Shown here piece by piece: positions 21,011 to 30,731 of a stretch of DNA of 64,000 bases. The number at the start of each line of letters is the position of its first letter. The stretch's first letter is position 1. The notes below the pieces were generated by a model. That model was not told the origin of the DNA, ran no database searches, and saw nothing but the letters and a program-made list of their open reading frames with translations. The translations under genes and the position numbers were made by a program. Origin of the DNA: Malachius bipustulatus (Eukaryota; Arthropoda; Insecta; Coleoptera; Melyridae); NCBI GenBank assembly GCA_910589415.1, contig OU342633.1, forward strand, positions 16,530,858-16,594,857, written 5' to 3'.

Positions 21011-22834
21011 TTACGTTCTTCTAACAGAGTGAGCAGACTTTAAATGTCTGATAAGGTCTCTTTTCATTTTAGTTTCATGCTGACACTGAGCACATTTTTT
21101 ATACACTTCCACTACTTCCTCATGTTTACGTTTATAATGTGCAGTCAAATTACCTTTATAATACGTTTCATAGGAACATTCCTGACATTTGTACACTTCT
21201 GCATCTTTTGAATGTTTATGTTTAAAATGTTTGATCAAATACGTTTTATATTTCGTTTTAACAGAACATATGTTACATGTATACCCATCAATGTCTTTTG
21301 CGTTTTTAAGTTTACACTCTCCATTCAAATTAATTTTAAAGTGTCGGCTCAAATGTCTTTTATATCGTGTTTGAAATGAGCATTTGTCACATCTGTATAC
21401 TTCGGCGTCTTTTGAATGTTTAACTTTAAAATGTATGGTCAAACTGCGTTTATATCTCGTTTTATATGAACATTCCTGACATTTGTACATTTCAGCTTCT
21501 TTAGAATGTGTATGTTTAAAATGTTGAGTGAAACTACTCTTCTGTTTTGTTTGATATGAACATTCGTGGCATTTGTATATTTCTGCTTCTTGTGAATGTT
21601 TATTTTCATAATGTTGAGTGAAATTGTTTTTATATCTTGTTTGGTAGGAACATTCGTGACATTTGTAGACTTTGGCATCTTTTGAATGTTTATGTTTAAA
21701 ATGTCGAGTGAAGCTACTTTTATCTTTTGTTTCAACAAAACATATGTCACATCTGTACACTTTAACATATTTGGAATGTTTAAATTTATGATGTTGAGTC
21801 AATGAACTTTTACATTTTGTTTCATAGGAGCATTCCTGACATTTGTACACTTCTGCTGTTTTGGAATGTTTAATTTTATAATGATGTGCCAAACTATATT
21901 TATATGTTGTTTGATGAGAACATTCTCCACATTGATACACTTCCATATGTTTACGTTCATGTCGAGTCAAATCACATTTATATGTCGTTTCGTACGAACA
22001 TTTGTGACATTTGTAGACTTCAGTATCTTTTGCATGTTTACGTTTATAATGTACAGCCAAAGCACTTTTATCTTTTGTTTCAAATGAACATTCCTGGCAT
22101 TTGTATATTTCTGATTCTTGTGAATGTTTTATTTTATTATGTCGAGTCAAATTACTTTTGATTTTTGTTATAAAAGAACATTCCCGACATTTGTACACTT
22201 CAGGCCCTTTAGCATCGTTTGAATGTTGACGTTTGCAATGTCGAGTTAAATAGCTTTTCATTGTTGTTTCAAATGAACATTCCTGACATTTGTACACTTC
22301 TGAATGTTTGTAATGTTTACAATTATAATGCCGAATGAAATTTTTCTTTTTGTTTGTGTTATAGGAACAATGAGCACAGTCATACTTCGCTTGTTCTTCC
22401 CTGGTCCTGTCAGAAGATCGTGACTCACTTTGTTGAACAGACTCACACCGAACAAGTTCATCCTTTAACATTCCAACTTGACTATTACTTCCCTTAATCA
22501 GCTCCCAGCCTGGTTTGTGGTCCTCGATGTCAATCTCTTCTTTTAGTGCCAGATTTTCAATTCCTTGCAATTGACAAACCTCATCTGCTCCTAATAAGTC
22601 TTCAGGTTCTTTTTTTATCGGGCAAGAGATATTCTCAAAATTGTCAGATTCAGAAGATCGATCGCAGCTTGAATGATTTGCTTCATCTTCGCATTTCAAC
22701 TTTGGGGCCGCGAGCAGGGAGTCGTCAAACTTATCGTCTTCTACTGGTTCGGTTTTGATAATTTCCTGGACCTGGAGGAGTTGTTGACCACTACTCTGTT
22801 TGTTGTTTACTTCATTTTCAATAATTAAGCTCAT
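21011..22834 (-). CDS. C2H2 zinc-finger protein, 15 fingers, single exon
   Basis: A 607-residue nuclear DNA-binding protein, probably a transcription regulator. Residues 1-145 are acidic, with two IKxEP-type sequences (IIKTEPVEDD, IKKEPEDLL) that fit SUMO-acceptor consensus. From about 150 to the end there are 15 tandem fingers of the form YKCxECSYxTxxKxxLxxHxKxKH. The linkers are HSKDAEV-type, not the Krueppel TGEKP, which is typical of insect lineage-expanded arrays. Finger 5 has a shortened His spacing. In finger 12 the second zinc histidine is lost (HFKINL), followed by a longer linker. The frame is intact from a clear ATG, and repeats between fingers suggest internal duplication. A MITE lies 104 bp upstream. 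The exact orthologue is not recognisable. Confidence 0.9.
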   Translation of the reverse strand: MSLIIENEVNNKQSSGQQLLQVQEIIKTEPVEDDKFDDSLLAAPKLKCEDEANHSSCDRSSESDNFENISCPIKKEPEDLLGADEVCQLQGIENLALKEEIDIEDHKPGWELIKGSNSQVGMLKDELVRCESVQQSESRSSDRTREEQAKYDCAHCSYNTNKKKNFIRHYNCKHYKHSEVYKCQECSFETTMKSYLTRHCKRQHSNDAKGPEVYKCRECSFITKIKSNLTRHNKIKHSQESEIYKCQECSFETKDKSALAVHYKRKHAKDTEVYKCHKCSYETTYKCDLTRHERKHMEVYQCGECSHQTTYKYSLAHHYKIKHSKTAEVYKCQECSYETKCKSSLTQHHKFKHSKYVKVYRCDICFVETKDKSSFTRHFKHKHSKDAKVYKCHECSYQTRYKNNFTQHYENKHSQEAEIYKCHECSYQTKQKSSFTQHFKHTHSKEAEMYKCQECSYKTRYKRSLTIHFKVKHSKDAEVYRCDKCSFQTRYKRHLSRHFKINLNGECKLKNAKDIDGYTCNICSVKTKYKTYLIKHFKHKHSKDAEVYKCQECSYETYYKGNLTAHYKRKHEEVVEVYKKCAQCQHETKMKRDLIRHLKSAHSVRRT

Positions 22835-22938
22835 GATGTTAAGTTTTTCCTGTTCTTATTGTTACACTCTGAATTTTAATATTACTAGACTTTAATACGT
22901 CCAACTCCGGCAATTTTACATGCATTTCGAAGGCAGCC

Positions 22939-23240
22939 TAGGGAACCTGCATTACCGCTTTACTAGGGTAGCGCATTCACTCGTTGACGTTATGACGTTT
23001 ACTAAACACGGTTATGTTACGAAGCTGTAGACTTTAGTATCTAACACAACACGTAGTTACTGAGAAAAATACGTTTTAATACGCGGATTTAATGACAAAT
23101 TATGTGAATTTTTAGACAGTTGTACGTTCATGGAAAATCTGACGTTTATGAAGTCAAATTTGACATTCCCAACTTTTTTCCCAACTTTTTGTGAGAATGA
23201 GAACGCGCTACCCTAGTAAAGCGGTAATACAGGTTCCCTA
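22939..23240. mobile_element. Intact hAT-type MITE (302 bp)
   Basis: Perfect terminal inverted repeats (TAGGGAACCTG / CAGGTTCCCTA) are flanked by an exact 8-bp duplication, AGGCAGCC (22931-22938, 23241-23248). An 8-bp duplication is diagnostic of hAT. It is too short to code, so it was moved in trans. It lies directly upstream of the zinc-finger gene, where it could be part of the promoter or 5' UTR. Partial relatives are at 5741-5888 and 10018-10162. Confidence 0.88.
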
Positions 23241-23248
23241 AGGCAGCC

Positions 23249-23950
23249 GCTGTGGCAGCGCCATCTAGTGTCGCGAGTTGTAACTAACACACTGCACCAT
23301 AGTGATGTGGATGTGCAACAGATAACAGTATCGAGTAGATATTGATACATTAGTCACAAGTATCTGATACGTTGAGTTGATTACTTGATTACTTTTGCTT
23401 GCTTAATACTTAACCATTATACCCAGACCCCGGACCCGATATTTCTCTATGGGATCGTTGAGTACCTACTGACTAGTTATGCAAGGCTACTTCGGTCCTC
23501 TAAGAAAATTAAAAAAAGTAAAAATTTCAAGCCAGAAAACAAAAAAGGAATAATTATAGGAATACTTGACTCTTTAAAAATTATAAGTAATAACATAATA
23601 ATTATCAAATAAAAATGTAAATATGTAACTGTATTACATATAATGAAAAAATACTTGAGATGGAATGTGAAATAAGCAAAAAAAAATTTTTTTCATTTAT
23701 TTCAGTCTTGTAAGAAAAAAAAACCTTCTTGCGCATCAATCGCAGAAATAGTGTATTTTTATGCGATTCAATTATGAATATTTTCACCGCTTTTTAAATT
23801 ATTGGCTTTCTGAAATTTTCCACAGTCATGTCATGTTAGCGTAGTGCTTTAATGTGAAAAATTTTCTGTGATAATTTCATTTCATTTCGTTTCAACACGT
23901 GCCTTAGATCGGATTTTTAAATTTAAAAATCAAAAAAATTGGCAAAATTT
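23249..23950. other. AT-rich intergenic DNA
   Basis: Only short low-complexity open frames (for example the Lys/Ile-rich 23385-23612). Nothing is supported. Confidence 0.4.
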
Positions 23951-25375
23951 TACAATTTTGTCCCTTTTCCTATGCCCGCCACTGGCTAACTTTACTTGAA
24001 AAATACTATTTTTTACACTACCTTTAATAAATTCGGAAAAAACTGAAAGGAGAGTTTTGAAAACCGAAAGTTTGAAATTTTAGAGGAATAAACATCATTT
24101 AAAAATATTCGAATATATCTCCGCCATTTTTATATTTGCTTCTTGAAATTTTTGAAGGTTAAATGCTATTAGTATAGTTGTCTACTATCAAAATTTTGTT
24201 AGTATCATGATACTTGAAATCATGAATGTTTATAGAAATGTAGACATTTTTACCCTTTTCCTACCCACGCCTCTGGCTTATTAATAGAAATGATGCAAAT
24301 TGTATTGCATTAGCTCAAATTTCAAATAAGTTTATTCCAATCTTGTTAATTTTGTTTAAAAGTTTTTGATCTTGCCTATTTAGGGGTTCAAAATCTAGCC
24401 ATTTTCCAAAAATTGAAAAGGCCGCCATTTTGGAATGTCTTTACCTATTTTACTCAAATACAGTACCAGACGACTACTTGAGGGTATCTTACTACCAAAA
24501 AAATTTCAGCGCTCTAGATTGAAAACTTCGACCAGAAACCGTGCCTCACGGACGGTTTTTTTTCTGAAATTCGGAGGGACATCCTGTAGAAGTAACACAA
24601 CTCTAGGAAAATGTTTTTTACGAAAATCAAACGTCAGCCCTAAGGTTTATAAGAGTAAAAAATTTCGTTCATTAATCTTGAAAGATGAAGCTACAGGAGC
24701 GTTTTTAAAAATTTAGAGAAATTAATTTAAAAAAAACATCATGTAAAAAAATCGAATATCTCCGCCATTTTTCTTATTTACTTTTTGAAATTCTCAAGGG
24801 TTGAAGTCTATTAGTATAGTTGTCTACTGTAAAAATTTCAGTTTAATTACTTCAAAAATGTGCTCATAAATTGTTGGAGAAATTTAGCCATTTTTACCCT
24901 TTTCCTACCCACGCCACTGGCTTATTAATAGGAAAAATGCAAATTTTGTTGCATGAAATTAAATTTCAAGTCATTTACTTCCACAATTGTGAATTTGATA
25001 TAAAACTCTTTTTCTATCTAGCTTATACAGGGGTTCAAAAAATAGTCCTTTTTCCAAAAATTAAAATGGCCGCCATTTTGAAACGGCTCGGCCGATTTTG
25101 CTCAAGTGCAATACCAGACCACTCCTTGTGGATATCTTACTCCCACAAAAATTTCAGCCTCCTAGATTCAAAACTGCGACCTGAAATGAGATGACAAAAA
25201 CCGGATACCTGGAATTTTGAAGGGACACCCTGTAGAAGTGATGGGACTTTTGGAAAGTTTTTCAACGAAAATCTAAAGTCATTCCCAAATTTTACAAGGA
25301 CCCAAAATTTCGTTCACTAATCTTAAAAGATAAAGCCACAGGAGCGTTTTTAAAATCGAAATTTCGCGATTTTGG
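23951..25375. repeat. Diverged tandem repeat, unit about 650 bp
   Basis: TTTTCCTAnnCnCGCCnCTGGCT recurs near 23965, 24260 and 24906. ATCTCCGCCATTTTT recurs at 24118 and 24767, and GGCCGCCATTTT near 24422 and 25070. Copies two and three are about 647 bp apart; the first is shortened by an internal deletion. Noncoding. Confidence 0.6.
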
Positions 25376-25378
25376 AGA

Positions 25379-25381
25379 AAT

Positions 25382-25414
<33 letters not shown>

Positions 25415-25432
25415 AATATATATATATATATC
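25379..25432. repeat. (TA)n microsatellite
   Basis: Alternating TA with two AAATA interruptions directly follows the tandem repeat. Confidence 0.9.
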
Positions 25433-25989
25433 GTGGGCAGGTGAATTTTGGAAAACCACTTTTTCGTAATCTGGGGGTCATGATCGGTGGACATTTGATG
25501 AGTTTGGGTGATTTTTGGAAAGTGATGTCGTCCTCAATAGTGTATTTTTTTGTTAAAAAATACACTAAAATGAAGATACCTACATAGGTATATATACGTA
25601 CCGACAAGATACAAGGCCATATGGGCTAAAACATCACGTGGAACAAGGAACTATGATTATACATAATTCAGTTCCAGCACTCCAGGAGCAGGAGTTTATA
25701 GTAGAGATACCGTTCCGAGGGTCAGGGGTCAGGGTATGCGTGTCGCGATTACGGCTCCGCTCCAGTCGGCGATGTGGCTATGGCTAAACAGTTCCAAAAT
25801 ACCGGTATTTTGTCGCGGTATTTTTCTGTCTCGGTACCAGTTGGATTGGAACGGTCGTACTCTTCGGTAACAGTATTTCCCATCTCTATTCCGGGCCCAG
25901 TAGAACAACTGTAGCCGTCCTCGAGCCGCCAGGTTCGCTAGTGTCGCCTCGCTGCCGGTTTTCAGTCGAAGTTGGACGTATTATAATAG
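25433..25989. other. Unassigned DNA with a GC-richer patch
   Basis: 25700-25980 is GC-richer than its surroundings but has no long open frame. Function unknown. Confidence 0.35.
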
Positions 25990-26475
25990 TCTAGCGTATT
26001 TGATATAATGAACGAAGCCTTGAGACTAAAATTTGTTGCCAACCAAAGTTAGGCAACCATACATACAAGTAAGGGAAAAGCGACGAATTCAATTCAACAA
26101 AACAAATTCAAACAAAGAATAATCAAAAATTCCGCATTCTTGGTGTTTTTTGAGCGATAGAACAATTATTAATGTTAATATTATTTTTATCCTACCCCAT
26201 AAGAAAATTGAACTTTCTCGACTGCATGTCCCCGGAGAAAGTGCCACTTTTCCTGCCTAGGCGGTAAAATTATTTTTATATTTTCACGCTAGAGGGCCAC
26301 CCAATTGCAATTGAAGCTATTTCCAGAAGGAACCAATAGCAAGCAAGCTAGCTGTATGCAGTCTGTCAATGTCAATAGACCAGCAAGACCCAGCAAATTA
26401 AAAATTTATTATTGAAGATTTGATGATTTAAAGTTTTAAACTTTGAAGTTATTGAAGATATTAGATTTGAATTAC

Positions 26476-26718
26476 AATGGAACTAACGGATAATGAATCA
26501 GAAGAAATATTGTATTTCACTCCGCCATAGAAATTAGAGCTAAAGCAAAGCAAGTCACGCTTGATTTATTACCAGAAAAATCGAAAGCAAAATATAACCT
26601 CCAATACAAACTGTTTATGGAATGGTGTGCTTCCAAGCAAATTAAGAAATATAGTGGAAGTGTAATTTTAACGTATTTGTCCGAATTGTCAAAAAATAAA
26701 TTACTGATTGTAATTTAA
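26476..26718 (+). pseudogene. Crypton-type tyrosine recombinase, N-terminal fragment
   Basis: An ATG at 26476 opens MELTDNESEE. After one frameshift the frame continues as LDLLPEKSKAKYNLQYKL, FMEWCASKQIKKYSGSVILT and YLSELSKN, then ends. A basic start, a conserved WC and a YLSELSK end are the SAM-like core-binding domain seen at the N-terminus of animal Crypton recombinases. The catalytic R-H-R-Y domain is missing. Identification is from memory of the family pattern. Confidence 0.55.
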
Positions 26719-27272
26719 CTAATCTACGCTTACTGATAGTAATGTATTAAGCAAACATATGTAGGTATTCAATAAATTTTCTTTCAAAACAAATTAAAAA
26801 AAAAATTATTATTATTATTATTATTATTATTGCGTAGGATAAAAAATTATGTGTACACCACGGCGGTAAAGTGTCTTTTCAGGCCTCAAGAAGTGGCCAG
26901 CCTCGGCTGCGCCTCGCCTGGCCATATCTTCTTGAGGCCTGAAAAGTGCCACTTTACCGCCTAGGTATACAATATACTATTTTATCCTACCCCATAGGAA
27001 AATTGAACTTTCTCGACTGCATGCCCCCGGAGAAAGTTCCACTTTTCCTGCCTAGGCGGTAAAATTATTTTTATATTTTCACGCTAGAGGGCCACCCAAT
27101 TGCAATTGAATGCTATTTCCAGAGGGAACCAATAGCAAGCAAGCTTATAGTATAGCTGTATGTCAATCTGTCAATGTCAATAGACCAGCAAGACCCAGCA
27201 AATTAAATACTATAATAGTGAGGTACTGATGTCAAATTTATCCAAACAAGGAATTTCTTTCAATAATAATAA

Positions 27273-28360
27273 CCAGGCAGCAATCGAACATTCACTGAAT
27301 GTTAAAAATGAACATTCAGCCAATGTTAGAAACGACAGATTCGTGAACATTCAATGAAGGTTAGTTTTAAATGTTCAGTGAATGTTCAGATTTAAGCTTT
27401 AGTGAACATTTATAAATGAATGTTTACTGAACATTCAAAAATGAACATTCAGCCAATGTGAAAAACGACAGATTCGTAAACATTCAATGAATATTCGTTT
27501 TAAATGTTGAGTGAATGTTTGTTTTTTTTTTATCAAACTGATCATCACTAAGAATTGTATTACCTATATGGAGCTGAAAAGCTGAAAAAAATAATACTTA
27601 CTATGTAGGTGTATTCCATTTATCAATCCATCAGTGAACAATATAAATTATTATTATTATTATAAGGTCACATTTGCTCTTCCGTGTTGTTTTTCTTCTC
27701 CCTGTCTACATCATAATACCTACCTACCTATAATACCTGGGAATCCTGGGATGAAGAATTAGATTAGTTTGCATCACTCTCTGCACCTTCTCTCTCCGAC
27801 CAGACAAGCTTAAAATACTTAGCTTGCTGATAATTTATTGTGACTTTTATACCTATACATAGGTATATTCATATTCATAGTTTAGAAAAACAAGATGAAA
27901 TGCCAAGAATAGCAATAGCGGACATATTGGATTGGACACAATACAAGAGAATCTGGGAGTGGGAATGCAATAGACAAGAGAGCTGCGCGCGCAACACCTC
28001 GTAATAATTAATTATAATAAATATAATTCTGGTTTTTATCAATTTTTAAGCCAAATATTTTCGTTTCAGCATGTAATTTTCCAATTTTTTTTGGTATATG
28101 TTATTTACCTGATGTCAGTGTACCTGTATGTAATTGCGTGCAATAAACATTTCATCTTAAACATTGTATGAATGTTAATTAAACATTGCATTTTGAATGT
28201 TCAGTATCTAATGTTCAATGAATGTTTATTCAAGGTCTGAAAACGAACATTAGAATCTGAACGTTGCCTGAATATTCGGAAAGTCTGGTAAACATTAGAG
28301 CAATGTTTAATGTTCGGTGAACATTTAGGGAACATTCAGTGAACATTCGTTGCTGCCTGG
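27273..28360. mobile_element. Palindrome-rich MITE with CCAGGCAGCAA ends
   Basis: Terminal inverted repeats CCAGGCAGCAA / TTGCTGCCTGG bound 1088 bp. Inside each end AACATT and its complement AATGTT occur more than 25 times, often as palindromes such as GAACATTCACTGAATGTT. A 131-bp sub-repeat with CGACAGATTCGT occurs twice (near 27330 and 27460). The central 27540-28130 is unrelated. No coding sequence is seen. Confidence 0.75.
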
Positions 28361-29200
28361 GATATAATTATTGTAATATTCAAAATCCAACGTTCACTAT
28401 TAATGTTATCCATAAATAAATAAATAAATTACTGATTGTAATTTAACTATCTACGCTTACTGATAGTAATGTATTAAGCAAACATCATATGTAGGTATTC
28501 AATAAATTTTCTTTCAAAACAAATTAAAAAAAATATATTATTATTATTATTGTGTAGGATAAAAAATTATGTGTAAACCACGGCGGTAAAGTGTCTTTTC
28601 AGGCCTCAAGAAGTGGCCAGCCTCGGCTGCGCCTCGCCTGGCCATATCTTCTTGAGGCCTGAAAAGTGCCATTTTACCGCCTAGGTATACAATATACTAT
28701 ATCTGACATTAGTATAAATAAATAAATATTTATTATTGGCCTTGTAAGGAAATTATAGGTGTATAACAAATAGATCTGATTTTAATATCCATATACTGGT
28801 TAAAAGCACATTTATATTTACTTTAAATATCTTTGTCGATTTAAAATTTAATATTAATGATGGTCCAGTCTTGTGCAGCTTATAATTGTGTAAATCGTGT
28901 ATCAAAATTAACAGATATATCTTTTCATAGGTAAGTGAAACATTTTATCTCTGTAATTGTAATAAATAGTTATTCTATTAGAATTACCCTATAAAAACAA
29001 ATAATAAAGTCGTGTTATTATAATTTTTATGCATTTATTTTCTTAATCTTTAAAAATAACCATGTTCTTCCTATAAAATATGTGTAATAAAAACAAAAAA
29101 TTTGAATTTCGTATTATTTCTCCATATTCAGTAGTTTTTGCCCTTACAAGAAATGTTGGATTGCCTACCTTACACTGGCAACAAACTTAGTACAGTAAAT

Positions 29201-29284
29201 CATTGACAACTATCAGTCCATTATATTCTAGGTCTATGATGATGGCCATAGACCTAGAATATAATGGACTGATAGTTGTCAATG
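29201..29284. repeat. Perfect 38-bp hairpin
   Basis: 29201-29238 and 29247-29284 are exact complements around an 8-nt loop. Part of it (CCATTATATTCTAGGTCTAT) also occurs at 30467-30486 outside the foldback end, so it probably represents two abutting termini of the same repeat family. Confidence 0.85.
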
Positions 29285-29289
29285 CTTTA

Positions 29290-29794
29290 AGCCGGCCACT
29301 CACACGCAGTACAATTTGGTTGGATATGCAATTGGATATGAATTGGAGCGTGTGTGGCGATGGCCGGCAAAATCATACAACAAAAGTACGTGCTTACGTG
29401 CTTATTAGTTGTTTATTTCAATAAATTTGGGGTTTTTAATAAATAGATATGTCTAGTAAATATAATATTTTTTTTAAAGGAGTTTTTTTGTAATATATAA
29501 ACATTTTGATTCAATCACAATAATTGATTTATTTTTAGCAACCATTCCTTGCATCAACATTTTCGATTAGTATATTATCTTTTCTTTCATTTTTTGATTT
29601 ACAAACACAAATTACAGCTGCTGCAAAAAACAAATTACAAATTTTTCTCATTGTCCGACGTCTCTACTCGACGAGAACTGCCCAATACTGCACACGGCTG
29701 GATAGTGAGTGGCCGTATACAATTGTCTGCGAAATTGTACAATTTCGTAGTACGATCCTGTCGTACTGCGCTGCAGTATAGTGAGTGGCCGGCT
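29290..29794. mobile_element. MITE with AGCCGGCCACTCAC ends, TTA duplication
   Basis: Inverted ends AGCCGGCCACTCAC / GTGAGTGGCCGGCT are flanked by TTA on both sides (29287-29289, 29795-29797). A 3-bp TTA duplication fits PIF/Harbinger. Similar ends occur at 62150 and, more distantly, at 58509-59242. Confidence 0.65.
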
Positions 29795-30497
29795 TTACTG
29801 TACTAAGTTTGTTGCCAGTGTAAGGTAGGCAACCAACATTTCTTGTAAGGGCAAAAACTACTAAATATGGAGAAATAATACGAAATTCAAATTTTTTGTT
29901 TTTATTACACATATTTTATAGGAAGAACATATGGTTATTTTTAAAGATTAAGAAAATAAATGCATAAAAATTATAATAACACGACTTTATTATTTGTTTT
30001 TATAGGGTAATTCTAATAGAATAACTATTTATTACAATTACAGAGATAAAATGTTTCACTTACCTATGAAAAGATATATCTGTTAATTTTGATACACGAT
30101 TTACACAATTATAAGCTGCACAAGACTGGACCATCATTAATATTAAATTTTAAATCGACAGAGAAGAGATATTTAAAGTAAATATAAATGTGCTTTTAAC
30201 CATATGGATATTAAAATCAGATCTATTTGTTATACACCTACAATTTCCATACAAGGCCAATAATCAATATTTATTTATTTATACTAATGTCAGATAATAA
30301 TATTAACATTAATTGTTCTATCGCTCAAAAAACACCAAGAATGCGGAATTTTTGATTATTCTTTGTTTGAATTTGTTTTGTTGAATTGAATTCGTCGATT
30401 TGCCCTTACTTGTATGTATCGTTGCCTAACTTTGGTTGGCAACAAATTTTAGTTTCAAGGGTTCGTCCATTATATTCTAGGTCTATGGCCATCATCG

Positions 30498-30731
30498 TAA
30501 CATAACCTCAATCCTCATTCCTCAATCTAACCTCACTATCTGCGACCGCGACCGCGAATTTCACGTCGGATTTCGTTTCGAAGATTCATCAAATTGAATC
30601 TAGTCAGACTACACTAAAAACAAAAACATTTCAGAATTTCGACCTTTTTGGCATAGTAATATCAAATGAATGGTTTAGATAGTGAATGTTATGGACTTAT
30701 AATTATCAACTTTTTATAACTTCGAAAGAAA
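30498..30731 (+). promoter_or_regulatory. Probable NLE promoter and 5' UTR
   Basis: Non-repetitive DNA between the foldback end and the NLE start codon, with a CG-rich patch near 30540-30580 (CGACCGCGACCGCG). No TATA box is evident. The assignment is by position only. Confidence 0.4.

Larger units (their letters stand above)
26185..28700. mobile_element. Tandem pair of Crypton-derived non-autonomous units
   Basis: Unit A (26185-26980) and unit B (26981-28700) share their left part (TTTATCCTACCCCATA...) and right part (a hairpin around TTTTCAGGCCTCAAGAAG, ending AATATACTAT). B is enlarged by a nested MITE (27273-28360). A carries a tyrosine-recombinase relic. The partner arm of the host foldback gives the empty site, and comparison shows no convincing target duplication. 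That fits Crypton recombinases, which integrate without one. The tandem array would fit site-specific recombination; this is inference. Confidence 0.6.
26018..30460. mobile_element. Large foldback element, arms interrupted by later insertions
   Basis: The left end (CCTTGAGACTAAAATTTGTT) is matched inverted at the right end. The left arm is 26018-26184 plus 28701 to about 29197. The right arm is about 29797-30460. Similarity can be followed outward to about 25990 and 30497 (ATATAATGnACGAA). A Crypton-derived insertion (26185-28700) splits the left arm, and a short MITE plus a perfect hairpin fill the loop. No transposase is visible. The right end lies about 230 bp upstream of the NLE start codon. 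Confidence 0.75.
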
